A stretch of DNA of 64,000 nt, taken from Ophiodon elongatus (lineage: Eukaryota; Chordata; Actinopteri; Perciformes; Hexagrammidae). Positions 12,481 through 25,600 of the stretch are shown one piece after another. Location: the NCBI GenBank assembly GCA_016806645.1, contig JACSYO010000527.1:1931001-1995000 (forward strand). The letters run 5' to 3'. Position numbers and translations under genes: made by a program. Each line of letters opens with the position of its first letter. The stretch's first letter is position 1. The notes under the pieces are model-generated. The model worked only from the letters and a program-made list of their open reading frames with translations, was not told the origin of the DNA and searched no databases.

Positions 12481-15400
12481 GTTTTGATTCAGTGCAGTGG
12501 TGGACTGCTTATACAAACTGAGGAGGCAGGTGTCAGCAAGACATCTAAAAGTGTCTTGAAGCTCTTAAGCATCACCAAATTCTCTTTGTATTACAAAGAG
12601 GGTATTAGTGTTACAATATTCTCCAACTCAAAGTCCCGGACTGAATGTCAGTCCCAGTCCCATCCGTGTCAATGTGATAACTTACTGTAGCCATGCATGT
12701 CAGGCTTGCATTTTTGCAGGACACATGTTCAGTTTACATTGATAACAGTGGCAGATTCACCACTCGAAAACAGTGCTTGAATCAAACGGTCCTTGATTTT
12801 CGACAAATGTAGAAAAGCCGACCTCTCATTTCTCCGTCTGGTGACCGTAAATTTTTCTAGTTGTAATGATAATTGTCCCTACCAGATTTATTCAGCTCTA
12901 GCTAGCTAGATAACAAGGATTGCTCCAGGTGCTTGTTGAAAACTGTTGACTTTTTAATATTTCCAGCTGACCCATTTTAAAACGATAAACCTGTGAAAGG
13001 TGCAAAAACACTGAGGCTGAAGCTGCATGTCCCGAGCAAAAAGTTAACATCCTCACTTGCTTATGATCTGTATAAAACAGTATTACAGTGTAAAATGTAT
13101 TCATAGTGTATGAAAAGGATCTGTAGTTCCAACATAAGCTATTTGACTGCTTAGTTACACAGTTGGACAAGCAATACAGAGGTTAGATTCATGCTGTATT
13201 GTTCATATTTAAGAACAGTACATTTAACTTAAAAAAAGAAACATCTTTGTGTCTGTATGCCTAGCCAAGAGGCAACGTGAGGAAACTAGAGCGTGATGAG
13301 TTATACAGTCAGAATGTGAGACAGAGCAGACTGAGGGAATAAAAAGATGAGATGAATGAGATTATACAGCTACGCTTCAGTGCCTTCTTGCTCCAGTCTT
13401 CCAACAAGTGCCTTGTCTTTGTAATCGAAAAGACATACTAGATATTTCAAGTCAAAGAGAATTGAGTGTTATCAGCCTGAGCTTCTATCTGTTATTCATT
13501 AAAGTCAAATAATGCAGGACCTGGTCCAACACTCAGGATGCCGATGGGGTCAAATGATGGTACAGCAGCTATGTTTTCATCCAACTATCAAGCAAAATGT
13601 AAGCGGAAGATGTGTAAAACATAAACTGAATTTGAATGTGAGCTTCTCTAAATCAAATTAACTGCATTTCTGAAAAAAAACAAAAAAAACATTAACAGAT
13701 TAAAGAGAATGTTGTTGCTGCTTACTTTTGGGCTTTAATCAAGATAAGGCAAATGAGTGCATCTATATTGCGCAAGAACGCTGTCTCATTCATTACGGAT
13801 ACATGGTTTGATATTTACTTCTGATAGTAATGGCCGTTTTGTTTCAGAATCAACAATTGTCTGTTTTCAAAGTCATGCACTTTATATTCTTCCCATGTAC
13901 CCTCTCCATCTCCCTGTACAATTTGCATGCAGTGCAAAAAAAAGTGCACTTCCGACACATGAGAATACACCGCCACGGTACATAATTCAAGTGGCAATTA
14001 TGTTTCTTTGCAAAACGTAGCTGGTAAAACAAATTAGTGTATAAAGAAAAAAAGAAGACAGGGTTGTTTTGCTCGTTGTAGATGTTACAGTATTCTGCAC
14101 CTCAACTTTTAGTATTGCACTTCCATCAAATCTGTGGATTTGCAAGCAGCAGGTACAAAAGAAGGCTTCACATGTTTTCAGTAGTGGTGAGTAGTACTTC
14201 TCATGTCGAGTAAACTGATCTTCAAGAGTAAAATGGCTGGAGTGCCCCTTTTTTAATGTCGGCCTTTCAACGATAATTAATTAGTAAATTCAGATTAATG
14301 ACAACTTGTCACTCTTCGCTAATGCAGGACGTACATTTAATTCAGTAACGGATCACGAAGGTGCAGAGCTGTAAGAGAGCGGAGGAACATCATTACACCT
14401 TTAATCATTATCACCTGTGGCTGCAGGCGAGGAGGAGAAGCAGGGGGAACCCGCCGTGAACAAAAAAAGGTCAGATAGACTCTTCCTCCCCGCAGTGAGC
14501 CTGCTATCTAATGTATTATATAATACAAGGGCTCCCTTACTGCTGCTCGGGAAGTTTTTCCTCACTGTCACACTTTCAACTTCCCAACTTTCGTTTTAAA
14601 ACCCAAAGTGAAATTGATTTAACGATGCAGGTGTGAGAACATGTTTGCTCTCCAGCTGTCAACGGTTTTGACAAAACAACTGGGACATTCAGAGCAACAC
14701 AGCTTTTAAATGACAGGCGGTTGTGCGCATGATGTGAACCCTCGGTGGGCGGATGAAGCTGACAGCGATGAGCTCTCAGGCTCGGAGAAAGAAAACAGAT
14801 TAGATGACATTTTTAGAAAGTAAAATAAATATGAGGTTCAGCCGTGATTCCGGGAGCTACAGTCAAGCTGCTTGAATCGATCCCAAATGGTGCATTTGAA
14901 TCAAACAAATTCACTCGACAATCAATTGTCATCATGACTCAAGTGTTTACATTAATACTAATGGCAGCAAAAAAAAAGGATGGCGATTACAGTTGGACAG
15001 CCATTCAATTCCTCGGACATTTATTAGTTCACTTTGGTAAAATTTCACACCATTTCATCTTTCTTCTTTTTTCCCCTCCAGATGCCGACCTTACATATTT
15101 CCTTTCCATAAGCTCTCTTTCTCCTCCCGATTGATGCTGTGAATGACTCTCACGGTATCTCTCGCCGTGCAGCTTCTTTTGCATTTAACATCTTGAGATC
15201 TTCATCTGCATGAAACCACATTAAGCAGATATATAAACCAGTCAGGCGCATGGAGATATGGTCAAAATGAATTCATGAATGGTGGATTTTTTACCCATCC
15301 CATATTTTTCTTTCTGCCTTTTCCCTTGCGATTTTTCTTCATGAAAGCTGAGCAAAGTGATCGTTTCCATATAGATTGGCAGGGAAAGATATACAGTTAG

Positions 15401-15894
15401 ATCCTTTACTCATTCCTCATGCCTTTAATGTGCGAGTGGCAGAATAGGCCGACATTATGGTTTATGCAGACACAAGAATCGTGACGGCTTCAAAGGATGT
15501 CATCAGTGGAAGCATTTCACATGCCTTCTGTTTTAAAATACCCTGTAATAACCTCTGCTGTGAATGCAGATGCATTATGTTATGTGGCTCATGGTAAAAC
15601 CTGTATGTATCTAGTGTGATACCTTTGTGTTTGCATATTAAAGTGAGCTTCAATGCTGCCAACTGTGCAGTGACATTTGAGGGAAAGCAGTGCTTGTGTA
15701 CAATGATAATCTTTTTTTTCTTCTTTTTAAGTCCCAATTTTATGATGCTATGTTTTAAAAAGAGAGAATGTTAATGTTCTGTCTTGCTTCTTTTGTCAGT
15801 CTTAATTGATCAAATGATCCATTCAATCATGAGTATTATTTGAAACAGAAACCCATGATCGAATTCGACCGGTTAATGTTGTGAGTTCCAACAA
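12481..15894. other. Gene-free stretch
   Basis: Nothing that I can call as an exon. Open frames are short and lack domains. Poly(A)-rich patches occur near 13671 and 14965. Confidence 0.55.
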
Positions 15895-16135
15895 AACATT
15901 TGTTCAGGTTTGGCAACAAAACCACTTAGTTAGGGTTTAAGAAAAGCATCATGGTTGGACTTAAAATAAATACGTGAACAAAGTCAAATGTAAGCAAAAT
16001 AACATTAGAACGGAAAACACATCATTTTAAAATTACGCTTTTCTCCCAATTGTCGGGTGTTTGTTTGACGCATCCACTTCCCCTCGCTTCTGATTTGTGT
16101 GGGTTTTTCTGTCTTTATACTACGTCATCACATTT
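15895..16135 (+). repeat. Dispersed repeat family A, copy 3
   Basis: Carries the full core GGCAACAAAACCACTTAGTT, then GTTTAAGAAAAGCATCATGG, then GGACTTAAAATAAATACGTG. It continues through GTCGGGTGTTTGTTTGACGC and CTTTATACTACGTCATCACA. The order of words is the same as in the 22.0-22.7 kb copies, which shows that these belong to one element about 250-350 bp long. Confidence 0.7.
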
Positions 16136-19100
16136 TTTCTTTGAAGGTCTAAAAATGACGCAGATGTTGTTTACATCGCAGTTATTTGAAAACCCGGTGA
16201 GTCTCATACAGAGAACCGGGTGTCGCCCGGGAAATTTATAATGGGCTGGTCTACAGTAGCTCAGAACGGAGAGCCTCTTTATGTTACCTGAAGGCCACCG
16301 CAGTTCTCCAACACGCTTGTTGTTTTATAGCCCACAACTTCACTCTTCTGGTTTATTCCCAACGCTGTCATCAACCCCAACCCTCCAGATTGTTCTCTGG
16401 AGTTGGTAGAGATCAAGTGAGTGGAAATTAGACCTACATTTGTACCAGAAAAATGTTTGCTAATACATTCACCCGAACAACTCCATAGTAAATTGAATGT
16501 TATGTCTACATGTGCCACTGCCCCCAAGTGGCCAAACAAATTAAACTATTAATGCTTTAAATGAGTTTACACCACTTTTGTTATCGTATAGGCCTATAGC
16601 TGGAAATGATCACCTTTTAAGCATACATCCAGAGCAGTGTTACAAGTGAGAACAAATATGGACTACTCATGCTACAGTGAACTTCCCTCAAACATACACT
16701 CACGTCCCAATTATTACACATTCGATAAGAAACTCACTGCCGTATCAATCGATTTGGCTCAAGCCAGTCATCGATCAACTCATTGATAATACAGTAGATT
16801 ATTGGAGCTGATTAATGAGCTGCTCTTACACAGTGTGTCTTCAGTCCTAACTCATCACATGCATTCCGTAGATGAGTGATGCCCATTTGGCCTCTAGCTG
16901 AGCTCTATTGACAGTCTGGACTATGGAGCTTTCACTGTCAACCAACACTGTATCAATGCATCGGACCGAGAGCGGGCAGAAATCAAGTAATTGGTAATAC
17001 ATTAGACCCCAGGATGATTCAGCTTCTGCCCCATCCATTACACAAAGCAGTCAATGCGACAAGACTGGGCCAAGCCAGTGGCCAAGCCAGATTCACGAGT
17101 GGATTGATTATTAATGTGAGCTGACGCCTTGGACAAAATATTCATCTCAGCCTCCAGGAGGATGTGGATGTAAAGATGCCTCAGCATTTAGGTATTTTAC
17201 TTATTTTTCTGTTATGAACTATCAGGAGGTGTATCCACACGAGTGTTTCAATGTTCAAGGTCACACAAAAATTAGATGATTATAAAAGTTATATTTCTCT
17301 GTCACCTTTATCAGTGAAAAGCATAAATATCAGGCGCACCTGTCCAAATAAAAGTTGTTGAAACACCCCAAAAAGAAGCATGAAATAATTTAACTGTAAA
17401 ATCTTTTATTAGCTGTTTACAAACCATTCATAGATGGGTTGTTTCCCTTTTGTTAAAAGGCAGGGTTGGGATTTTCCATTCAATTCAATATACTCTTCCC
17501 TTAATTTCCTGAAGCCTCCGATGGTCGCCTAGCAACTGCTCACAGCCAAGAAGTAGTCCGCACACAACTCTCGGTAAAACGGCTAATTGTCAGATTTTAC
17601 ACCTCGGTTGTTTTGTAAATAAATGATGATATGTTGATTACTGAGTTGTAGAGGTGCTTCGTATAGGTGGATTTTGTAATGAGGTAATTTTAAGCATCAT
17701 AAACCTAGGCTGTATTTTCCTGGTAAAGATTCAACATGATACTGGGCGCCCAAATACATGTCCGTTGTAGGATCCAACAAACTGCGCAGGACTGACAAAG
17801 GACGTGCCCTCTCACCAAGACAACTCGAGCAGTGCATCGCTTCGAGTGAACAATGTGGAGCTGTTCAAAATGACAGCAGGTTTAACCACAGAAGGCACTC
17901 GACTTTCAACAGCTGAACCCTCTTCAACAAAATGCAAAAAGAAACCTTTTGAAGGAGGGGAGGAGTGACAGGGCTGCGAGAAAATGTGAAAGCAGATTTT
18001 GAACTGACTGCATGAAATCAGGATGCTGTGGTCCAAATGTACAATTCTGTCCCGGTGCGCTCTCTGCTTACATCTTGATTACAGTCTAGTCTTCTGGTCA
18101 ATTTGTGTGTGCACTAATGCTCGTGTTTGCCCTGCACAACCTGTGTTTTTGTTCCACTGCATGTTCATCTCCATGTACATCTTATACTGCATGTGTGTGT
18201 TTGTCACACAGTGTGTAATCTGGCTCGCGCCTGCAGGAGCTGATGCACCGTCTCTGTGTGCGTGCGTGTGCACGTGTGTTTCCCTGGTGTGTGTTAGTGT
18301 ATAACCTGGCCGGGTTCTGTGCTGTGATAAAAGGCCAGCTGCCACCTCCGCTTTCTGCCATATGGAGCCAGACCAAGGCTGCTCCTGGACAGAGAGATTA
18401 GAGAATAAATGACTGATTACTGGGAGCCAGAGAGGCTCAGAGAGCGGAGAGGCGAATCACAACCTACAGCCTTTAAAGAGAGAAATAGGTAGACGTGGAG
18501 AGGTAATTGACAAGCAGCGATTGGGTCTGTATTGCATCAGTAAAACTGCATTGCGATATAATTATGCATTGATATGGAGGCTGGATTCATGCAAATTATT
18601 ATTTGGTACATTTAAAACTGCAACATGTCAAATCAACATCGCTTAATTCATTTTGATAGCATGATACACATGGGTGTGAAAAAAATAAATAATTTAGACC
18701 AGATCACCAAGAAAATGTATTCATTTTTTTGTGTTTATGGAACTCTGAATCCAGTCTGTGCAGTGTGAATATTTGAGATTGTGTAAATAAATAGTTTGAA
18801 GCTGGCTGAAGAAGCATTTGAGAAGGAAAATGCAATCAGCAACTGTAACCATCTACAGTAACGCAAAAAAAACCTTTTGATGTCAGAAAGAGTGACTGAT
18901 GCAACAGCTATGTCCACTGGCTCAGCTAGCATTTCCATGTGCTGACAAAAGTCAAATGGAAACATATTTTACTTGAGTTAAAGACATATTTAGTGATTTT
19001 TAAATTGGACCAGCCGATAAATGCAGTGATAAAATCCAGCTTTTTTTTTTTTTTTTTTACAGGTGAGGCTGTCATCTAAGATCAAGTCCTTTTAATCATT

Positions 19101-19139
19101 TACAAGTTTTTATCTCAACCCGACTAGCGCCATGCCCTT
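16136..19139. other. Gene-free stretch with CNE-like segments
   Basis: No gene seen. Two segments (about 16740-17160 and 18400-18620) are free of repeats and rich in homeodomain-type ATTA/TAAT words, including ATGCAAATTATTATTTG near 18590. They look like possible conserved non-coding elements, but this cannot be tested without alignment. A TG-rich patch lies at 18100-18300, and a poly(T) run of about 18 sits near 19040. Confidence 0.4.
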
Positions 19140-19620
19140 TATGTTCCCTCTCACGCTTCCTTCTTCAACAGGAACACGCAGGCAGGAGCACATTTCCCCC
19201 GTACTTGCATCCCCTTCACTGGCTCCCTGTTTATTAGGATTGTTTTAAAGATTTAATTGTTTGTCTATGCAGATCATTAAATGTGCTGGCTCCAACCTCC
19301 CTCACCGGCCTTTTACAATATTATGTCCCATCAAGGTCACTCAGGTCAGCTGACCAGTTGTCGCCCACCAAACTCTGGAAGGAGTTGCCTCAGCACGTTA
19401 GACTGGACCCAACAATGCCCATTTTGAAATCCCGTTTAAAAAAAAATATTTATTCTCTGGCTTTTAACTAACTATGAGAGTTGCCATTATATATTATTGT
19501 CTTGTGTCTTTTCAACATGTCTTTGGTGTTTACTCTTTGTTATGTTTTTTGTTATATTTTGATTGGACAGCACATTGGTCGACTGTTAAATACATTTTGT
19601 TTGGATTGTATTGGACATTC
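19140..19620 (+). mobile_element. LINE (L2/CR1/Rex1-like) 3' fragment
   Basis: Reads as the C-terminal end of a non-LTR retrotransposon polyprotein. A decayed HWLPV-like start sits at about 19205-19230, then YYVPSRSLRSADQ, TKLWKELPQHVRLDP, KSRLKKNIYSLAFN and a stop. The 3' UTR follows, with a GGACAGCACATTGGTCGACT word typical of the tail of these elements. Several frame changes show it is dead. It is immediately followed by a minus-strand family A copy and then another LINE piece. Confidence 0.8.
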
Positions 19621-19925
19621 AAATCACCCAACTTCCAGCAGCTAGTGGAAGAACTGGCCAACAAACAAACAGGACTTTCAACCAAGAAAAGGTTGTTCAA
19701 GGTCGGGGTTACATTTTTAAGTTACATGTTTTCTGGACTATTGTTATGTTGTTTATGTTTTTCTTAGTTTACATACTTATTTTAAGCCCAACCATGATGC
19801 CAAGGTGTCTGGCCAAACACCAATATGTGATAAGTTGTGATGATCCATATGTGACGAGTTGGGATAAGTACATTTTGATCCAACACATCAACCCTAAACT
19901 AAGCCCCAACTGTCCTCGTTCTCGC
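19621..19925 (-). repeat. Dispersed repeat family A, copy 4 (inverted)
   Basis: On the minus strand it reads CATCATGGTTGGGCTTAAAA followed by TAAGTATGTAAACTAAG, nearly identical to 8495-8530. Further on comes GGTTGAAAGTCCTGTTTGTT, matching the 22540 copy. It lies between two LINE fragments of the same general type. Confidence 0.7.
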
Positions 19926-19939
19926 TTTACCCGAAAAAG

Positions 19940-20560
19940 GAAATATGATCACCACAGACTCTCTGCTGGAGACAGTCTCAAAGATTAAGTTGAGCACCAG
20001 CCCCCTTGACATTGTCCCCACCCGTTTACTCATGGAGTCCCTTGATGCAGTTGGACCCATCATCCTAACCATTATTAATAGTCCTGAGTCCTCGCGTTCT
20101 GTTTATCATCCCTCAAACATGCCGTTTTCAACCCACTCCTGAAAAAACCCAACCTCGAACCCTGAAATACTCTCAAATTACAGACTCATCTCCAAGTTAC
20201 TCTTCCTCAATTGCTAATGTCATAAATACTTTTTCAGGTTTCAAGACAGCTCACAGTACAGAATCAGCCATTCATTTTAAGATCCTCCTGTTTGTTTTTA
20301 AAGCTCAATAGCCTGGTGCCCCCTTATATATGCAACCTTCTCACCTACCACTGTCTCTAAAGCTCTCCATTCCTCCAACACTGGCTACATAGTAACTCCC
20401 ATCCACTGTTAGATCAACCCCTTCCTTAAGCTCATTTAAAACTCAACTCAAAACCTATCGTTATTCTTTAGCATTTGTATTAACCTGGATTTTGCCCTCC
20501 TTTTTTTTGCACTTCAGCTTCTGTAAATCTGCTCTACAAATAAACTAAACTTGAAACACG
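19940..20560 (+). mobile_element. LINE fragment with a large internal deletion
   Basis: Begins with the start of a reverse-transcriptase domain: CPLDIVPTRLLMESLDAVGP-like residues (here SPLDIVPTRLL), ILTIINSPESS, then PLLKKPNLEP-like and LSNYRLISKL in shifted frames. At about 20215-20280 it jumps to the C-terminal region (KILLFVFKAL, then APLYMQPSHLP-like) and ends in GCTCTACAAATAAACT-type 3' UTR. The RT catalytic core is absent, so this is an internally deleted, inactive copy. Confidence 0.75.
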
Positions 20561-22014
20561 TCAAGGAAGCCAACCTGGTATGTCCTTAGCATGGAAATTC
20601 TAACTAACTGGAGGGCAGGCAATTTTCTTATGGTACTTTCTGAATCATCAGAGAGCCATTAAAGTCAACGGCATGAGAAATAAAAGAGCATTTGGTTCAG
20701 TCTGAACATATCTTTCAACTGTCTTCTTTGCTGAGCGACTAAAATTGGAGCTCCTATATAAGTACTGGTATATACTGTTGCAATTTCTTCATAGTGGCAT
20801 GCTGCGATGAAGGAAGTGCCAATTAGCAGCACTCCAAAAGAAGAAGAAACCAGAAGAAATCCTGTGCAAACCATCATAGTAATAATGCCACCATTTGAAA
20901 TAAGTATTCATAATGTTGAAAGTGCAATGTCAGTTTTTATGTACTCAGCTTTCCGTTTAGAAAATACAATTTGACCTCATAAATTCAATTTGAAGGCAGC
21001 ATGAGTCATATATTTTAAGGGTTACATCGCTAGATGCATTTCCATCAATCCCATCCCATTCATATTTATTAACATTTTCTCCAAAGCAAATTGTATTATT
21101 GCCCGAGTGACCACGAGACAAGAATATCCCAATTATTTGATTATTTCTTCCTCTTCCATCCATATTATTTATTTCCACGAATGTACTCACAATCACACGA
21201 CTGGACACTGTAACAACAAAGTCATAGAATTTCAAATTGTACAGCTTTAAATAATTTAGCTTTTCAGTTAAATTATAGATTTCTTAAGCTTTTTAGCTTC
21301 TGATTTCCAAACCGTGATCTGTGGGTGTGAGCAAATGTAGCAGCCCTTCCTCTTCCATGCTTTCACCTTGCAACAGATATAAAGTAGTATAGATAGGTCA
21401 TTAGTGCCCCGTTAATGGGAACATGATGACGCTTGTTGCTATGGATACTGTTCACTGCTATATCCATATATTATTATCCCCATGCAGGTCTCTGTGGTAT
21501 AACTTTATATTGGCTGATGATGAGCAGGCAGCTACAATGACATTAGTGTATCCAGCTTCATAGATCCAGGAGGGACAGATGGATAACGTACAGAAATATT
21601 TGTCACTGGGGCCCCGTGTGGTGATTTCTAATTATTGTTTTGTGATTCATATAAATGGAGAAGGTCACTGTGAACTGCAATTTCTATTCAACTCATTTCA
21701 TATTTGAATGATTTATTTGTATGAGTCTTCCAGGGCAATTTTACATAGAAGGTTTCAGTAAATCTTTTGAGTTTCAACATTCTAAAAGGGTCTTGCAATT
21801 ATAGAAATAAGCCCTGGACATAATGACGCACTAGGAGACTCAATTGCAACAAGACCTCCAACCCATACAAAGGCTGTTTGTTCCTACAATCTAAAAAGAC
21901 CCACTAGAGCTTTTCCTAAATTAAAGCACTGATTGGTGGCAGGAGATCAGCATTTCCTGATACCTAAAGATAACAATAGAAGTTTTTAACACGTAGTTAA
22001 TGATGTGAAACAGT
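20561..22014. other. Gene-free stretch
   Basis: No gene or named repeat recognised. Ordinary AT-rich sequence with short open frames only. Confidence 0.55.
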
Positions 22015-22290
22015 AGCAAGTTTGGATTTAGGCAACAAAACTACTTAGATGTTGTAAAAGATCATGGTTTGGGTTAGAATAAGTTTGTTACGTCACTCAA
22101 GTTACATATGCAAGTAAAATTTAAGTTTCACAAGTTAAAATGCCTTAAGTTGTTAACATTTGGTTTCACACGGAAACTGCAGTGTCCCTGGTCAAACTCC
22201 TGCATTTGGTTTGACTCATCCATCCAACCTGAGCTACTCACTACTCTGCCTTTGTCGCTTTTTATATTATGTCGTCTGAATTCATCCTTT
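22015..22290 (+). repeat. Dispersed repeat family A, copy 5
   Basis: Carries a diverged core, GGCAACAAAACTACTTAGAT, then AAAGATCATGGTTTGGGTTA and GTCACTCAAGTTACAT. A TTTGGTTTGACTCATCCATC word and TTTTTATATTATGTCGTC correspond to the right half of copy 3. Confidence 0.65.
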
Positions 22291-22369
22291 GCTCCCCTTA
22301 CATCAGTTTGCCCCAAACAATAAACATATATATGAGTCATAATAAGCTGTTTGTACAAACAACCTTGGG

Positions 22370-22660
22370 CATGTTTGATTAATTGATCGATAAAGACACT
22401 TATGTTTGAAGGTCCATCTGTTAGCTTGTCTCCATATGTGTAAAATTACATGAAAGCGTAACGGACATCACTAATGCAACTTCACAATAACTCAACAACA
22501 CTTTGGGTCACGAACACAGGTCTTGAACACCGGTCTCCTGGTTGAAAGTCCTGTGATTGTTTGACTCCTCAACCTCCCTTTCTGTCCACCATAAGTAGTC
22601 TTTCTCACTGTTTGTACTACGTCACTAGCTCTTAGCATTGCATATTCAAGTGGATCCATT
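22370..22660 (+). repeat. Dispersed repeat family A, copy 6
   Basis: Adjacent to copy 5. It has AATAACTCAACAACACTTTG, CACGAACACAGGTCTTGAAC, CTCCTGGTTGAAAGTCCTGT, and TGTTTGTACTACGTCACTAG at its right end. It preserves the middle part that is degraded in copy 5. The pair could be one long element with an internal duplication or two insertions. Confidence 0.6.
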
Positions 22661-25600
22661 TAATTTGTGTGTCCACCATGTCAAATGATGCTAATTGGCT
22701 TTATATTGGCATTCTTTTGCTGGTGCTGACTTGTAATTTCAACACATTACGTGCCACCACCGAGCAATGAGCTGTAAAGAGGTCATAGTCATTTCTGCTT
22801 TCAGTAAACACTTATATGAAAACACTTACCCATCCCTCTTAAATCTAAGGCTTAAGTGTTTGCTAATATTGAATACAGCTGAAAGGAAAAAAAAAACCTG
22901 GAGCCAAGCGTTGAGGCTTTTTCAGAGATGCAATGATTTAAATAAAAAAAAGTCTATACAGTACAAGTGTGAAAAGAAAAGCAAATCAACTTTATGACCT
23001 CTTAAAGAAGGCCGGTGATGACTTCCCCAACCACCTCTGAGGGTTAAGTGAAAGTTCAGCTGCAGTTCTGCCGGCTTGCAGTAAAAACGTGAGACTTTGG
23101 CGGGGCAAAGGCTACCTCTGTTCAAGAATTTATTATTCATTACCTTTTTTTGGATCAAGTGTACTGGCCTGTAAATGTTACAAGCCGGTGGGTTCTGTTT
23201 TTCAAGTTTTATGTTTACGTTGGCCTTCAAGCTACAGATTCACTGGCAGTCAACAAGTACTTGGCCGAGCTGAGGCAGTTTACAGCCAAGCAAGAGATTT
23301 GTTTGTCTTGGGCAAAAACATTATTCTTGTTTTATTGTTTAATTTAGCAATAGAGTAGAGGCAGCATATTATGCCAGAGAGCATTACTTTAATTGGACCA
23401 TCATAGTGAGATGTATGAGTGGGCGTGTTTGTCTGTTGGCCATTGCAATAATGGAATGGAACCATCTTTTCAGAGTCACTGGATTGTAGGATTCAAGTGG
23501 CTGCTAAATTTTGGCTGATGTTAGTGTTGTATATTAGCTACCATGTAGAAAGGTTAATTTAACTGATGGACACAAAAGGAATGTACTGCTGAGTATTCAG
23601 TTTCTACATTTCCTTCTGTTCTTTACCTGTGAATCCACAATAACCTGCCAGTATGAGCCTGTTTGAGTGTGTTTTTCAACGCTTACTTTTTGAGAGTTTG
23701 CACTGTCAATTTTCAATATTTGCTGTCATTGTATAATCGACTCTGTTAATGGATCATGTTGCTACTGCAGAACTATAGCATGCACCCCACCCGTCAAGCC
23801 ACTGGAGTGCTCTATAACAGCTATTTTAAAAGTAATCCTAATAGAAAGCCATCTTGCATCTGCAATATCATTTGGTTTTAGGAGCTGGAGAATAACCCTT
23901 TTGATTTTAATCTATTAAAGCCCTTTGTGTAAAATGTTATGACATGTATCGGATCATAAAGCCTTTGTTCATAAAAAGAAAAATGTAACATCCTCATACC
24001 TTTTCCCTGACCTTTTAGAAAGCATTTGTGCATGGAACAAAGACTGTACATTTTGTACCTTATTTCTTACAGCAGATAATGGATTGTTTATGGCCAGTAT
24101 GAAGAGGAGTGATAACAGCGACCTATTCAATGAACTTACGGCATTCAAGCATTGATTTAGGAAAGACACATCTGAAGGTATCCTTAAATTCATATTAGCT
24201 GAAACAATAGAACTGTGGGAGATTTCAAGTTCAGTTTTTGAACCGTGTTAGCATGAGAATCAATTGTTGTAAAAAGAACAGGCAGGATTCTGATAAGAGT
24301 CAACCTGAGTTCATACCTGAAATAATGGAATAACATAAGTATGTGCCGACAATGGAGTAGACGCGCTGTTGGTTTTTTTGTGGTAATCACATAAAGGTAC
24401 TCTTTGGATCCTTCAGGCGTACTGTGCTTATTTATTCTTTTGAAGGGCTCACTGCAAGGGTGAAATATGGACTCAAAAAAGTATAAAATAAATGTCTCCT
24501 TCAAAAAACAATCCAAGTCACATCTAGTGTTTGTGCAACATGAAAATACCTTCATTCTATTCTACATTAGGCAACATGTATTTAAAATGACCAACGTGTT
24601 GCGACCGACACAGGTCTTCATCAGGGTCCAATTGGAATGTGTCTAAGCAGCAAATGTAAACATTTGCTAATGACAATTATTCATAAACCGTGACACCACC
24701 TATTGCGACCTGAGTGTAAAAAGTGTTTGCAATTTGCGTTTGTAAAGAGGGCTGTAAGTGATCCCCATCATAACATTTTTAGGCCATTTTATCTGAGCTG
24801 TGATTATAAAAAAAACAAAAAATAAAACTGCTAAAAACAATTAGGCATCTTCCTTTCAGCTGTTGTCATTAGCATGGAAATATGTTTGGACTGATTTCGA
24901 TATTTTCTGTTAGAAATAAACAATGGGCTTGATTCAACCGCTGAGCAGATTTAGGTCCTCGGGAAAAGTACTCAATTAATTTTAACATTACAGCACATTA
25001 TTATGGACCCACAGGGTGACCTTAATTCCGCAGTCATTCCCATTTGCAATTCAGAGATAAAGCTCTCTGCCTTTTCACAGAGAAGATACAGAGTGACCTT
25101 CATTACTCAGCAAAACCTAGTTAGAAACCACAAAATAACCTTCCCTCCACAGTAAAACCCATCAGAGCTCCGCTGATGGAACTCAGTTCTTATGAAACAG
25201 CACAGGGCTCAGTTCTGGTCCGGCAGAACAACCTTCACTTCACATTCAAACTCTGCAGCTCTGCAGAGAGACACCTACTACTTGTAAAAAAAAAAAAGAA
25301 AAAGAAAAAAGAATGACGAACCAATCCAAACTGAACAGAATGAAAGTCATTCCCTCGTGGGGTGTAACCTCTCTCCAAAATGTCGTGCATGCATCTTTCA
25401 TGCCGTGTTACACCCAACAGTATGTGGCAGAGATTAGGTCCGCTGCTTCTAGACTGCAGGTGGTGAATATGTATGAGTGTATGCCAGAGTGAGCATGTAT
25501 ATGTGTGCGTCTATGTGTGTCTGACACAGTAAGGAATTAACTTTTTAAGAGGGAATTCTGCCTCTTTGTTCTGACTTCAAGAAGTATTTATTGAATAATT

